A stretch of DNA of 64,000 bases, taken from Agreia sp. COWG. GTDB taxonomy: Bacteria > Actinomycetota > Actinomycetes > Actinomycetales > Microbacteriaceae. A model generated the notes under the pieces. The model was not told the DNA's origin, did no database searches, and saw only the letters and a list, made by a program, of their open reading frames with translations. Of the stretch, positions 15,277 through 23,832 are shown piece after piece. How positions within the stretch are numbered: the first letter of the stretch is position 1; each line of letters opens with the position of its first letter. The stretch lies in the NCBI RefSeq assembly GCF_904528075.1, contig NZ_LR882035.1, positions 3,100,001 to 3,164,000 of the forward strand. The letters run 5' to 3'. A program made the translations under genes and the position numbers.

Positions 15277-16280
15277 CACTCCATCCCGCGCCACCACGAC
15301 ACGTACGCCGATGCCACATCGGCCGCGTTCGGCCCCATGACGGCGTCAGCCGGCAGCCAGGTGGAATCCGGTTCGGCGAGCGCGGCGGCGATGGCGCCGG
15401 GCAGCGCTTCGGTGCCATCGACGAGCGTGACCGTGCCCGGCCGCAGCCCCGCCACCTCGCGCGTGTAGCGCCCATCCACGACGAGCGGTCGACGCCCGGA
15501 CGCGATCCAGGTGTTGATCGAGCCCGACGCCGAGAAATGGCGGTGCGCCGCCACGGCGACCGAGGCCCGACGCGTGCGCTCGAAGAGCTCGGCGTCGTCG
15601 AGATAGCCGGTGACCTCGAAGGGAACGCAGAGCCGGGCGGCGGTGCGGGCCAGGCGGTCGAGGTCGCCCTCATGGCCGATGGATGCGCGCCCGAGCACCA
15701 CGACGCCGGCGCGCAGCGAGGTGGTGCGAGCGATGCGGGCGGCGGCGCGCACCACGTCGATGTGCCCCTTGCCCGGGTAGTAGAAGCCCAGCACGGCGAT
15801 GTTTCCGTCGCCGACCGGCCGCACAGCCGCCAGGGGCTCCGCATCGATCGGCAGCGGAATGACATGCGCCCGCGCCGCCTCGTCGACGAACTCTTTCAGT
15901 ACGTCGAGCTCGTGCACGCTGTTGCAGACCACGCCCTGCGCCGCGGCGAGCACGCGCCGATAACAGTCGGCCCGCCGCGCGAAATTCGCCGCGCCGTCGG
16001 AGTGCTGCGGCAGATCGTGCAGCGTCACGGTGATCGACGTGCGCGCCGCGATCGACTCGATGCGCGCCGCAGCCTCCTCGGGCGACGCACCCCAGAGCCT
16101 GTCGGTGAAGTGCAGGTGGCTGTGCGTGAGCGCCGAGGGGTGCGCCAACTCGCTGCTCGACACCCGCGCCCTGACACCGATCAGCCGCTCGACCGCCGAT
16201 GCCACGAGCTGCGAATACTGCGTCACCCCGTGCTGCGCGTCGTGGGTCACGACGAGGGCGGGGATTCCCGCGGCCATCAT
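15273..16280 (-). CDS. Glycosyltransferase family 4-like protein
   Basis: 335-residue GT-B type transferase starting at an ATGATG that overlaps the WcbI gene stop. N-terminal half: TVTLHDLPQHSD and VVCNSVHELDVLKEFV. C-terminal nucleotide-sugar half: GNIAVLGFYYPGKGHIDVVR (the usual GR-x-x-x-K-G region), VTGYLDDAELFERTRRASVA, and SASGSINTWIASGRRPLVVD. The retaining E-x-G-x-x-x-x-E motif is modified to S-A-S-G-S-I-N-T-W-I, so some divergence from canonical GT4 is evident. Coupled to both neighbours by 4-base overlaps. Confidence 0.8.
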   Translation of the reverse strand: MMAAGIPALVVTHDAQHGVTQYSQLVASAVERLIGVRARVSSSELAHPSALTHSHLHFTDRLWGASPEEAAARIESIAARTSITVTLHDLPQHSDGAANFARRADCYRRVLAAAQGVVCNSVHELDVLKEFVDEAARAHVIPLPIDAEPLAAVRPVGDGNIAVLGFYYPGKGHIDVVRAAARIARTTSLRAGVVVLGRASIGHEGDLDRLARTAARLCVPFEVTGYLDDAELFERTRRASVAVAAHRHFSASGSINTWIASGRRPLVVDGRYTREVAGLRPGTVTLVDGTEALPGAIAAALAEPDSTWLPADAVMGPNAADVASAYVSWWRGMEW

Positions 16281-17212
16281 GCCTTGGCCAGGATCTCGAG
16301 TGCGCGAGCGTGTCTCGCGAGGCCGGCCGTCACGGCATCCGGATGCTCGCGGTACCACCCGAGATGCGCCTGGCGCACGGTGTCGGCCGAGACGGGCAGG
16401 CCGTCGACGATCCAGTCGTCGTCGGGCGTCGTCTCGAGCCCGAAGTGCTCGATCACCGCTCGCTCGCGCGGAGCGTGTACCGCGTTCAGCAACGGCCGAC
16501 CGGGGTCGACGTCGTGCTCGATGAGCCCGGCGCGCTGGCGCACCCGAGCGGCCACCTGCCGGAACACCGCGTTGCCGGGGTGGTTCAGCGTGCGCATCAG
16601 CTCGAAGGCCGGCGCCGCGAACAGCTCGGAGACCCGCACGGTGTCGAACGCCGCCTCGCGCCGCACGAGCTCGGCGATCGAGTCCTCGGCGATGGCCTGG
16701 AGCTGTCGCGAAGTCAGGCCGTCGGGCAGCAGGCGGGGCCCGCCGCTCGCCTCCACCAGCGTGCGCAGCTCGTGATAGGCCACGATCGGCGGGGTCAGCG
16801 ACAGATCGCTCGGCGGCCGAATGATGGCGTGCGTGGGGTACAGCCCGGCGAACCGGATGACGGGCACCACCACGGTGCGGTGCCGCCCCGTCAGCCGCGC
16901 CTCGAGCTGACGCAGCCCGAGCGGCAGCTCGTGATAGTCATCGCGCACGGGCTGCGACACGAGCAGGGTCGTGCGTTCGAGCAGCCGATGCAGGTGCGGA
17001 ATGTCGGTGGCCACCAGCTCGTGCACGGCCGGAATGCGCACGGTGTGCAGGCCGGCGCCGTGCAGCATGACGCGCAACGATTCGGCCTGGCAGTTGCCCA
17101 TCACGACGGCCACGTCACTCGAGCGCGTCGCCTCCGTCACCGCGTAGAACTCGCCGAAGTGCAGGGTACGGGCGTCGACAGCCACCTCACCGTCACCCCG
17201 CAGATCGTCCAT
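16277..17212 (-). CDS. WcbI-like polysaccharide biosynthesis putative acyltransferase
   Basis: 311-residue protein recognised by the WcbI signature VVMGNCQAESLRVML near residue 40; GNCQ is characteristic. WcbI of Burkholderia takes part in capsule assembly and binds CoA, so an acetyltransferase role on a glycan is likely. A second family block is FAGLYPTHAI. First gene of the minus-strand arm; it overlaps the GT4 gene by 4 bases. The 183-base divergent gap to the next operon must hold promoters for both arms, but I see no clear operator. Confidence 0.78.
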   Translation of the reverse strand: MDDLRGDGEVAVDARTLHFGEFYAVTEATRSSDVAVVMGNCQAESLRVMLHGAGLHTVRIPAVHELVATDIPHLHRLLERTTLLVSQPVRDDYHELPLGLRQLEARLTGRHRTVVVPVIRFAGLYPTHAIIRPPSDLSLTPPIVAYHELRTLVEASGGPRLLPDGLTSRQLQAIAEDSIAELVRREAAFDTVRVSELFAAPAFELMRTLNHPGNAVFRQVAARVRQRAGLIEHDVDPGRPLLNAVHAPRERAVIEHFGLETTPDDDWIVDGLPVSADTVRQAHLGWYREHPDAVTAGLARHARALEILAKA

Positions 17213-17395
17213 CTGCTCATCGTGTCACCCCGCCACGAATACCGACAAACCTGTGCCGACCACTTGCCAAAGGACGTGAAGTCCCTGTCTTTCCGGGTGG
17301 CACAGCAAGCGCGTCACCGCAGGTGGATACACTTCATCAGCTTTGGATCTTCATAGGCACGTCCGCCGTTCCACCAAGGCGAAAGGAGTAGGGCA

Positions 17396-18640
17396 TTGGG
17401 GCTCGCACAACGCGCTGTCAGGTCGCTTAAAACAGAGGGTCCGCGCCAGGCGCTCTCCCGGGTATTCAATCGCCTCTCCATCGATCTCGACGGAAACCGC
17501 CTCGGAGACTCCCTCGTTCGCCCCGAAGACGCGGTGGCCGTCGACTGGACGACGGTTCCCGAGTTCGTCTCGAACCCTCCCGCGCCGGTGACCGAGAATG
17601 TGCGCACCGCCTGGATCATCTCCCCTCCCGGCCGCACCAGCGGTGGTCATCAGAACGCCTTCCGCTTCATGGACTTTCTCGAGAAGGCCGGGCACTCGGT
17701 CACCGTGTACTTCTACACGACGCAGGCCAAGCCGATCGATCTCGCCGAGATCCGCACGATGCTGCAGACCACCAGCGCCTACCCCGACCTTCGCGGCGAG
17801 CTGCGCATCTACGACCCCGCGGTCGGCCTCGACGCCGACACCCAGGCCGTCTTCGCGACCGGCTGGGAGACCGCCTACCCGGCGTACCGGCATCCGGGCA
17901 ACGCCAGACGCTTCTACTTCACCCAAGACTTCGAGCCCGCGTTCTACGCGCTCGGAAGCGACTACGTGCTCGCCGAGAACACCTACCGCTTCGGCTTTCA
18001 CGGCTTCTCGGCCGGGCGCTGGCTGGCCAAGAAGCTCACCGCCGACTATGGCATGCCGGGTGACTACTACGACTACGCCGTCGACAAGCAGCACTACTCG
18101 CTCACGAATACGGCCCAGCGGAACGAGGTGCTCTTCTACGCCCGCCCTCCCACAGCGCGCCGCGCCTTCGAGTTCGGCCGGCTGGTGCTCACCGAGCTGC
18201 ACCGGCTACGCCCCGACATCACCATCAACATGGTGGGCTGGGACATCTCGCCGTACCCCGTGCCGTTCCCGTACGTGAACCACACCGCCCTCGACATCTC
18301 GCAGCTCAACGAGGTCTACAACCGCTGCGCGGGGGCGCTCATCCTGTCGCTCACGAACATGTCGCTGCTGCCCATGGAGGTCATGTCGAGCGGGGTCGTT
18401 CCCGTCGTGAACGACGGACCGAACACCCGCGAGATCTTCGACAGCCCCTACATGGATCACCAGCCCCTGTCGCCCGGCGCGATGGCCCGGCGCCTCATCG
18501 AGATCGTCGACAACCCCGAGCAGGCGAGCCACGCCGCCGCGATGGCGGCGTCGGTCGCAGCCATCGACTGGGTCGATCCCGGCGAGACGTTCAGCTCGGC
18601 TTTCGGGGCGGCAATGGCCACCCCGCCGGCGCGGGCATGA
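17396..18640 (+). CDS. Glycosyltransferase, WsaF rhamnosyltransferase-like
   Basis: 414-residue GT-B glycosyltransferase. Markers: AWIISPPGRTSGGHQNAFRF at the start of the first Rossmann half, FYFTQDFEPAFYALGSDY (typical of the rhamnosyltransferase WsaF family), and the C-terminal half with NMSLLPMEVMSSGVVPVVND containing the donor-side E. TTG start at 17396, supported by AAGGAG seven bases upstream. Starts the plus-strand arm of the glycan locus and overlaps the aminotransferase gene by 4 bases. Confidence 0.85.
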   Translation: MGLAQRAVRSLKTEGPRQALSRVFNRLSIDLDGNRLGDSLVRPEDAVAVDWTTVPEFVSNPPAPVTENVRTAWIISPPGRTSGGHQNAFRFMDFLEKAGHSVTVYFYTTQAKPIDLAEIRTMLQTTSAYPDLRGELRIYDPAVGLDADTQAVFATGWETAYPAYRHPGNARRFYFTQDFEPAFYALGSDYVLAENTYRFGFHGFSAGRWLAKKLTADYGMPGDYYDYAVDKQHYSLTNTAQRNEVLFYARPPTARRAFEFGRLVLTELHRLRPDITINMVGWDISPYPVPFPYVNHTALDISQLNEVYNRCAGALILSLTNMSLLPMEVMSSGVVPVVNDGPNTREIFDSPYMDHQPLSPGAMARRLIEIVDNPEQASHAAAMAASVAAIDWVDPGETFSSAFGAAMATPPARA

Positions 18641-19803
18641 GCGAGGGCTCGGCATCCGGCGTATCGGCGAGCAGTGAGGTCGAGGTCTACTTCAGCCGGC
18701 CGTATCGCTCACCCGACGAGCTGGTCAACCTCGAGGCCGTGCTGGCCTCCGACCACGCCCACGGAGACGGTCCATTCACGAAGCGGGCTACCGACAAGCT
18801 GACGGCGATCATGGGGGCGCCCCACGCACTGCTCACCACGTCGTGCACCCACGCGCTCGAGATGACGGCGCTGCTGCTCGATCTCGCACCCGGCGACGAG
18901 GTCGTACTGCCGTCGTTCACCTTCCCCTCGGCCGCCACCGCCGTCGTCTCGCGCGGAGCGACCCCCGTGTTCGTCGACCTCGACCCGGCCACCGGCAACA
19001 TAGACGCCGACCAGGTGGCCGAGGCCGTGACCGCTCAGACGCGCGCCGTGATGGTAATGCACTACGGCGGAGTGCCCGTGGCCCTCGACGAGATCTTGTC
19101 GATCACCGACGCGGCGGGCATCGCACTGGTTGAGGACAACGCCCACGGCCTCGGAACACCGGGCCTCGGCACGCGGGGAGCGTTCGCCACCCAGAGCTTT
19201 CACGACACCAAGAACGTGCACTGCGGCGAGGGCGGGGCACTCGTCATCAACGACGCGCGCTTTCTCGAGCGGGCTGAGATCATCCGCGAGAAGGGCACGA
19301 ACCGGGCCCGGTTCCTGCGCGGCCAGGTCGACAAGTACACCTGGGTCGATGCCGGATCGAGCTACCTGCTCTCGGAGTTCGGCGCCGCGGTGCTGGACGC
19401 GCAGCTGGCGGCGTTCGACACCATCCAGCAGCTGCGCCGGTCTGTATGGAACGCCTACGCCGCCGGGCTGTCGAACTGGGCGGGCGAGCACGGCATCCGG
19501 CTCATGTCAGACCGGGCCGGTCTCGAGCATGCAGCCCACCTCTACTACCTGGTGATGCCCGACAATTCGGGGCAGAGCGCGCTCATCGAGCACCTGAAGC
19601 AGCACGGTGTGCGCGCGGCGTTCCACTACGTGCCGCTCGACTCGTCTCCGGCAGGTCGGCGCTATGGGCGCACGGTCGGCGGCCGCGCACTCAGCCGCAG
19701 CCACGACTTCTCGACGCGCCTCGTGCGGCTGCCGCTGTGGGCCGGGATGTCTGATTCTCAGGTTGAGCGGGTCATCGCGGCGGTCACGTCGTACGGCAAC
19801 TGA
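18637..19803 (+). CDS. DegT/DnrJ/EryC1 sugar aminotransferase (WecE/RffA-like)
   Basis: 388-residue PLP enzyme of the nucleotide-sugar aminotransferase family; closest in character to WecE/RffA, which makes dTDP-4-amino-4,6-dideoxygalactose. N-terminal FSRPYRSPDELVNLEAVLAS and DGPFTKRATDKL, cofactor region LPSFTFPSAATAVVSRGATP, VEDNAHGLG, and the PLP lysine in QSFHDTKNVHCGEGGALVI. Substrate position is inferred from the family. Overlaps the upstream GT by 4 bases, so the amino sugar is probably used in the glycan built by this locus. Confidence 0.87.
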   Translation: MSEGSASGVSASSEVEVYFSRPYRSPDELVNLEAVLASDHAHGDGPFTKRATDKLTAIMGAPHALLTTSCTHALEMTALLLDLAPGDEVVLPSFTFPSAATAVVSRGATPVFVDLDPATGNIDADQVAEAVTAQTRAVMVMHYGGVPVALDEILSITDAAGIALVEDNAHGLGTPGLGTRGAFATQSFHDTKNVHCGEGGALVINDARFLERAEIIREKGTNRARFLRGQVDKYTWVDAGSSYLLSEFGAAVLDAQLAAFDTIQQLRRSVWNAYAAGLSNWAGEHGIRLMSDRAGLEHAAHLYYLVMPDNSGQSALIEHLKQHGVRAAFHYVPLDSSPAGRRYGRTVGGRALSRSHDFSTRLVRLPLWAGMSDSQVERVIAAVTSYGN

Positions 19804-19869
19804 GCACGACCTCGCTGCGGCGCTGATCTGTTTGACTTACCCCTGTTGGCCGACACGATGGAAGAGACA

Positions 19870-20706
19870 ATGACCGAGAAGAAAACGATCGTCATCACGG
19901 GAGCCAGCGACGGCATCGGCGCCGCAGCGGCGCACGCCCTCGCCGAAGGTGGCCACGAGATCGTGGTGGTCGGCAGATCGGCCGACAAGACCCGCCGCGT
20001 GGCCGACTCGATCGAAGCTCAGTCGTTCGTCGCAGACTTCGGAAGCCTCGCCGAGGTGCGCGAGCTGGCCTCGAAGCTGGCCGAGCGCTACCCGAAGATC
20101 GACGTGCTGGCCAACAACGCCGGCGGGGTCTTCGGCTCGAGGCAGAAGACCGTCGACGGCTTCGAGAAGACCTTCCAGGTGAACCACCTGGCGCCGTTCC
20201 TGCTCACGAATCTGCTGCTGCCGACCCTGATTCGCAGCAAGGCCATCGTCATTCAGACAGCGAGCATCGCCGCCCGCCTCTACGGCAAGCTCGCCATTGC
20301 CGATCTCGACAACGATCGCAACTTCTCGGCGAACAAGGCCTACGGCGACTCGAAGCTCGAGAACATCCTCTTCACTGCGGAGCTCGACCGCCGCTACTCT
20401 GCCGACGGCATCAGCGCGGCAGCGTTCCACCCCGGCATCATCGGCTCCAGCTTCGCCACCGAGACCACGAGCCGCACCATGAAAATGCTCTATGCCAGCC
20501 CGTTGACGAAGCTGTTCCTGCGCTCGTCAGAAGAGGGGGCCGACCAGCTCGTCTGGCTGGCTTCGACCCAGCCCGGCACAGAGTGGACCCGGGGAAAGTA
20601 CTACGAGAAGCGAGCGGTCGCGAAGCGTGTGAACCCGCAGATTCACGACGCCGACCTTGCCCGAAAGCTCTGGGAGAAGAGCGCGGCGCTCTGCGGGCTG
20701 AGCTGA
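19870..20706 (+). CDS. Short-chain dehydrogenase/reductase
   Basis: 278-residue NAD(P)-dependent oxidoreductase. Rossmann motif TGASDGIG, NNAG motif (LANNAGGVFG), catalytic Ser in IQTASIAAR and the Y-x-x-x-K pair in KAYGDSKLEN. The ATG at 19870 has GGAAGAG five bases upstream; in-frame starts at 19846 (TTG) and 19858 (ATG) are less well supported. It resembles retinol-dehydrogenase-like SDRs. It follows the glycan operon with a 66-base gap and may or may not belong to it. Confidence 0.88.
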   Translation: MTEKKTIVITGASDGIGAAAAHALAEGGHEIVVVGRSADKTRRVADSIEAQSFVADFGSLAEVRELASKLAERYPKIDVLANNAGGVFGSRQKTVDGFEKTFQVNHLAPFLLTNLLLPTLIRSKAIVIQTASIAARLYGKLAIADLDNDRNFSANKAYGDSKLENILFTAELDRRYSADGISAAAFHPGIIGSSFATETTSRTMKMLYASPLTKLFLRSSEEGADQLVWLASTQPGTEWTRGKYYEKRAVAKRVNPQIHDADLARKLWEKSAALCGLS

Positions 20707-20772
20707 TTGTTCTGACGGAGGCGATTCTTTGCGGCCGCAGCCAGACCCGGTCGTCGGAGTTCGTGAGTCGCG

Positions 20773-21480
20773 CTATTTTCCCGCGGGCCAGAACCTCGCC
20801 AGAATCCAGTCGACCCACACGAGGCGGGCGGCGGGCGCCACGGCGAGAGACCACACGATCGAGGCGAGAACGTCGGTCGGAAAGTGCACCGCGTCGATGA
20901 CGAGCGAGAGCGCCACGACCGCGACGAGCACGATGCCGATGACGAGTGCGGTGCGGAACCAACGGGTGCCGCCGAGCAGGTAGAGCGCCGCGATCACGAA
21001 CGCGGCGATGAACACGGTGTGCCCGCTCGGATACGAGGCGTCGACCTGCGCCGGGGAGTAGGGGTGGGCGAGCAGTTGCGCATCCGGTCGTGGCCGCTCG
21101 ACGAGAATCTTGGCCAGGTCTGAGGGGATCCAGGTCAGGGCGACGACGCCGGCGAAGGCGACGGCGGCGCGCCAATTGCTACCGACGATGCCGATCACGA
21201 CCGTCATGATGACGGTGATGATGATCGCGGGCACCGGCCCGATCGCGACGTACACGGCCGAGGTGATCGCACCGAGGGCACCGGTGTGAGCATCGTTGAA
21301 GAACTGCGAGAGCTGCTGGTCGACGGGGTGGCCTCGAAGGAGGAATCCCATCACGACGAGCGCGAGCGCCACGGCCAGGGCGACGATGACCGTGCGGCCC
21401 GGAGCCCGAGTCGCCACGAGAATGTTCGAGGCGGCACCGGGCGTGGGTGCGGCGTGCTTCATGGAGGGCATGCGGTCCAT
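20773..21480 (-). CDS. PAP2 superfamily membrane phosphatase
   Basis: 235-residue integral membrane phosphatase with about six helices. All three PAP2 motifs are present: KILVERPRP, YPSGHT and the third with the catalytic His-Asp (SLVIDAVHFPTDVLASIVWS). Substrates of the family are lipid phosphates such as undecaprenyl-diphosphate or phosphatidic acid. Starts at ATG 21480; nearby ATGs at 21471 and 21462 are alternatives. It is divergent from the carbamoyltransferase. Confidence 0.87.
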   Translation of the reverse strand: MDRMPSMKHAAPTPGAASNILVATRAPGRTVIVALAVALALVVMGFLLRGHPVDQQLSQFFNDAHTGALGAITSAVYVAIGPVPAIIITVIMTVVIGIVGSNWRAAVAFAGVVALTWIPSDLAKILVERPRPDAQLLAHPYSPAQVDASYPSGHTVFIAAFVIAALYLLGGTRWFRTALVIGIVLVAVVALSLVIDAVHFPTDVLASIVWSLAVAPAARLVWVDWILARFWPAGK

Positions 21481-21589
21481 TCGATTCGGGGTAACGGCGT
21501 CCGCGAACGGGTTCCGCGGCAGGGCCGCGACCAAGATTAGGCACCCGACTGCGCGAAAAGCTGCGAATACCCCGGGGCCATAGGCTGGA

Positions 21590-22414
21590 ATGATGCGCAG
21601 CCTCGTTCGACTAGATGACTGGACCACCGCCGACGTCGAGGAGGTATTCAGCCTCGCCGACGCGTACCGCGCGAATTCGGGTCCTCGCGTTGAGGGCTCG
21701 GCCGTGATGTTCTTCCCTCCGACGAGCCTGCGCACCCGCGCGTCTTTCGAGCGCGGCGCATCTCTGATGGGGCTGCAGCCGATCGTCTTTCCGAGCGAGA
21801 CGCTCGACAAGTCGGAAAAACGCGAGGATGTCGCCAGGTACCTCGAATCGTGGGCCGACGTTCTCGTGGTGCGTCACCACGACATCGAGGTCACAGAGCA
21901 GTTGACTGAACCCGGGGTCCTTCCCGTCGTCAACGCGATGACGGACGCCAATCACCCCTGTGAGGTGCTCTCCGACCTGTATGCGCTGCGTCAACGGCGC
22001 GAGCTGAAGCAGTTGCGGTTCGTGTTCGTCGGCGCAGACGGCAACGTCGCACGGTCGTGGCTGGAGGCGGCCCGCGTGTTAGACCTCGACCTGATCCAAT
22101 GCAGCCCCGCCGGTCTCGCCATCCCGAGCGCACGCCACACCGAGGATCTCGACGAGGCTGCGCGCACCGCCGATGTGATTCTGACGGACGGCTTCGGCGA
22201 CAATGCTGCACCACTCGAGCCATACCGAATCACGGCCGCCCTCCTGGACACCGCTCCTTCAGGTGTCGTCTTGAACCCCTGCCCACCATTCACTCGAGGG
22301 CAGGAGGTGAGCACCGACGCGATCGAACATCGGGCCTTCGTCGGTCACCGCTTCAAGGCAGCGCTCCTCCCCGCGCAGCAAGCGATCATGGCGTTCTGCA
22401 TAGGAGTGCGCTGA
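21590..22414 (+). CDS. Aspartate/ornithine carbamoyltransferase family protein with altered substrate motifs
   Basis: 274-residue protein with the two-domain carbamoyltransferase fold. The carbamoyl-phosphate loop PPTSLRTRASFERGASLMG is kept, and HPCEVLSDLYALR matches the H-P-C-Q motif except for Q to E. The ornithine-side S-M-G loop is replaced by TDGFGDN, and H-C-L-P by NPCPPFTRGQEVS. It is shorter than ArgF (about 310-330) and no arginine or pyrimidine genes are near. The amine substrate is therefore probably not ornithine or aspartate. ATGATG start; either ATG is possible. Confidence 0.75.
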   Translation: MMRSLVRLDDWTTADVEEVFSLADAYRANSGPRVEGSAVMFFPPTSLRTRASFERGASLMGLQPIVFPSETLDKSEKREDVARYLESWADVLVVRHHDIEVTEQLTEPGVLPVVNAMTDANHPCEVLSDLYALRQRRELKQLRFVFVGADGNVARSWLEAARVLDLDLIQCSPAGLAIPSARHTEDLDEAARTADVILTDGFGDNAAPLEPYRITAALLDTAPSGVVLNPCPPFTRGQEVSTDAIEHRAFVGHRFKAALLPAQQAIMAFCIGVR

Positions 22415-22432
22415 CTCCCGAACGTCAGCGCA
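22407..22432. terminator. Bidirectional terminator hairpin
   Basis: Perfect 9-bp stem TGCGCTGAC / GTCAGCGCA with an 8-base loop, covering the stop codons of the two converging genes. No T-tract. Confidence 0.65.
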
Positions 22433-23063
22433 GCTCGAGGAACGTACTCGTCAGCTGCTCGAGCGAGTCGAGCATCACATCAGCCACCACCGCCGTCTGC
22501 TGCTGCGCCTGGAGGACACCCCACGGGCCACGGCGGACGAAGGCTGTGCGCATGCCGAACGCCGCCGCGGGCACGATGTCGTTGTCGAGGCGATCCCCGA
22601 TGTACAGGATGTGAGCGGCGTCCACCCCCGCAGCCTCGGCCACCTTCGCGAAGAAAGCAGCAGACGGCTTGGCCACATTCCAGCGAGCGGATGTGGCGAC
22701 GAAGTCGGCCTGAAAGCCCGCAGCTCGAAGGTGCTCCTCAGCGGCGGCCGGCTGATTTCCAGCGATTCCGACCACCAGGCCGGCGGCTCGTGCAGCCTGT
22801 AGGCAGTCCAGAGCATCGGGGTAGAGATCGGTCTCGACGATAGACGGACTCTCTGCCGGTCGGTCGACCCCGAGCACATCCCAGGCCCGACGATGGTCTT
22901 CGCCCCGTGCGATAAGAGCTCCGACGACGCCCATCAGGGTGAACGGAGTGACGCCCGCTCTCTCGGCCAGAAAGGACCATGCGCGCGTCTCGTCGACGAG
23001 AGTCTCACCGACATCGAACACCACGGCGCGAAGACCCGCGGGCAGCTCCACGCCAGACATCAC
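22425..23063 (-). CDS. HAD family hydrolase
   Basis: 212-residue haloacid-dehalogenase-type phosphatase. Motif I VVFDVGETLVD (the second Asp replaced by Glu, as in some members), motif II region GIAGNQPAA (Ser/Thr replaced by Asn), motif III Lys in NVAKPSAAFF and motif IV YIGDRLDNDIVPAAAFG. The changes in motifs I and II leave catalysis uncertain. Starts at GTG 23063 or ATG 23060, overlapping the HTH gene stop, so it is the third gene of a membrane protein/HTH/HAD operon. Confidence 0.83.
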   Translation of the reverse strand: MMSGVELPAGLRAVVFDVGETLVDETRAWSFLAERAGVTPFTLMGVVGALIARGEDHRRAWDVLGVDRPAESPSIVETDLYPDALDCLQAARAAGLVVGIAGNQPAAAEEHLRAAGFQADFVATSARWNVAKPSAAFFAKVAEAAGVDAAHILYIGDRLDNDIVPAAAFGMRTAFVRRGPWGVLQAQQQTAVVADVMLDSLEQLTSTFLELR

Positions 23064-23278
23064 GACGTCCCTTCACGCCGAGTCGCCTCGTCGTCGAAGA
23101 ATAGGTCCTCGATTCTCTGATCAAAGATCCGAGCGATTCGGAACGCCAGCGGAAGTGACGGATCGAACTTTCCGCGCTCGATCGAGATGATCGTCTGCCG
23201 GGACACCCCCAACTCGTCTGCGAGCTTCTGCTGCGACCAGCACAGGGACTTGCGCGTGTCTGGAATCACATTTCGCAT
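23060..23278 (-). CDS. Small XRE-type helix-turn-helix regulator
   Basis: 72-residue DNA-binding protein, essentially a single Cro/CI-type HTH: KSLCWSQQKLADELGVSRQT then IISIERGKFDPSLPLAFRIA and RIEDLFF. This is the YozG-like class that usually sits beside a small membrane protein. ATG at 23278, one base after the stop of the membrane-protein gene, so they are coupled. A longer frame upstream is only antisense-like and was rejected. It likely binds the palindromes at 23766-23801. Confidence 0.87.
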   Translation of the reverse strand: MRNVIPDTRKSLCWSQQKLADELGVSRQTIISIERGKFDPSLPLAFRIARIFDQRIEDLFFDDEATRREGTS

Positions 23279-23279
23279 G

Positions 23280-23747
23280 TCACGCCGCGCGACGAAGCAC
23301 GTGATGTCTGACCGAGAAGCTCGCGAACGAGACCCCGATGACTCCGACCAGCGCGATCCTGGGGTCGAGCTCGGCGCCGAAGGGAACAAGGGAGATGACG
23401 AGGGTAGCCACAGCGGCCGCAGCGATGACGTCGGTCTGCGCACCCGCGGCAGCCTTGAGGTACCACCGCGACTCGATCGACTCTTCCGGCTGCGCAGAGG
23501 TGCCCTCCATCGTCGACCTGTCGACGACGACGATGTACGCGAGAAACGTGGCCGGCACTGCCAGGCACAGCGTGAAGACGGCGGCGCCCAGAACCGGGTT
23601 CGGCCCCGCGATGTCAGCCCAGACCGCGACCATGCTCAACGCGAATCCGATGACCACACCGATCGGAGCGGCGACGGCCATGGCGGGCCACCGCCCATTC
23701 CCGAACTTCACTCGGCCCCACTTCGACCGCTCTGCGGATTCACTCAT
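23280..23747 (-). CDS. Small integral membrane protein paired with HTH regulator
   Basis: 155-residue protein with four predicted helices: roughly residues 20-45, 50-75, 103-125 and 128-145. It matches the arrangement of DUF2178-like membrane proteins that are co-transcribed with a YozG-type HTH protein, though the sequence itself is not diagnostic. First gene of the operon, preceded by two perfect palindromes. Role unknown; possibly a membrane signal or cell-envelope stress component. Confidence 0.75.
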   Translation of the reverse strand: MSESAERSKWGRVKFGNGRWPAMAVAAPIGVVIGFALSMVAVWADIAGPNPVLGAAVFTLCLAVPATFLAYIVVVDRSTMEGTSAQPEESIESRWYLKAAAGAQTDVIAAAAVATLVISLVPFGAELDPRIALVGVIGVSFASFSVRHHVLRRAA

Positions 23748-23765
23748 CGCACGTCACCCCTCTAG

Positions 23766-23801
23766 GTAAAGCTTGCTTTACATGTAAAACACACTTTACA
23801 T
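23766..23801. promoter_or_regulatory. Two tandem perfect palindromes upstream of HTH operon
   Basis: GTAAAGC-TT-GCTTTAC (23766-23781) is followed at once by ATGTAAA-N6-TTTACAT (23782-23801). The two share a GTAAA/TTTAC core. They lie 19 bases upstream of the membrane-protein start, where a repressor would block the promoter. Confidence 0.65.
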
Positions 23802-23832
23802 CGGACAGGCGCGAGCGCAACACCGAAGAGGC

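Noticed and set aside
14267..15865. Long minus-strand frame across the GT2 and GT4 genes
   Set aside because: Arg/Ser/Pro-rich shadow of two recognisable glycosyltransferases in another frame.
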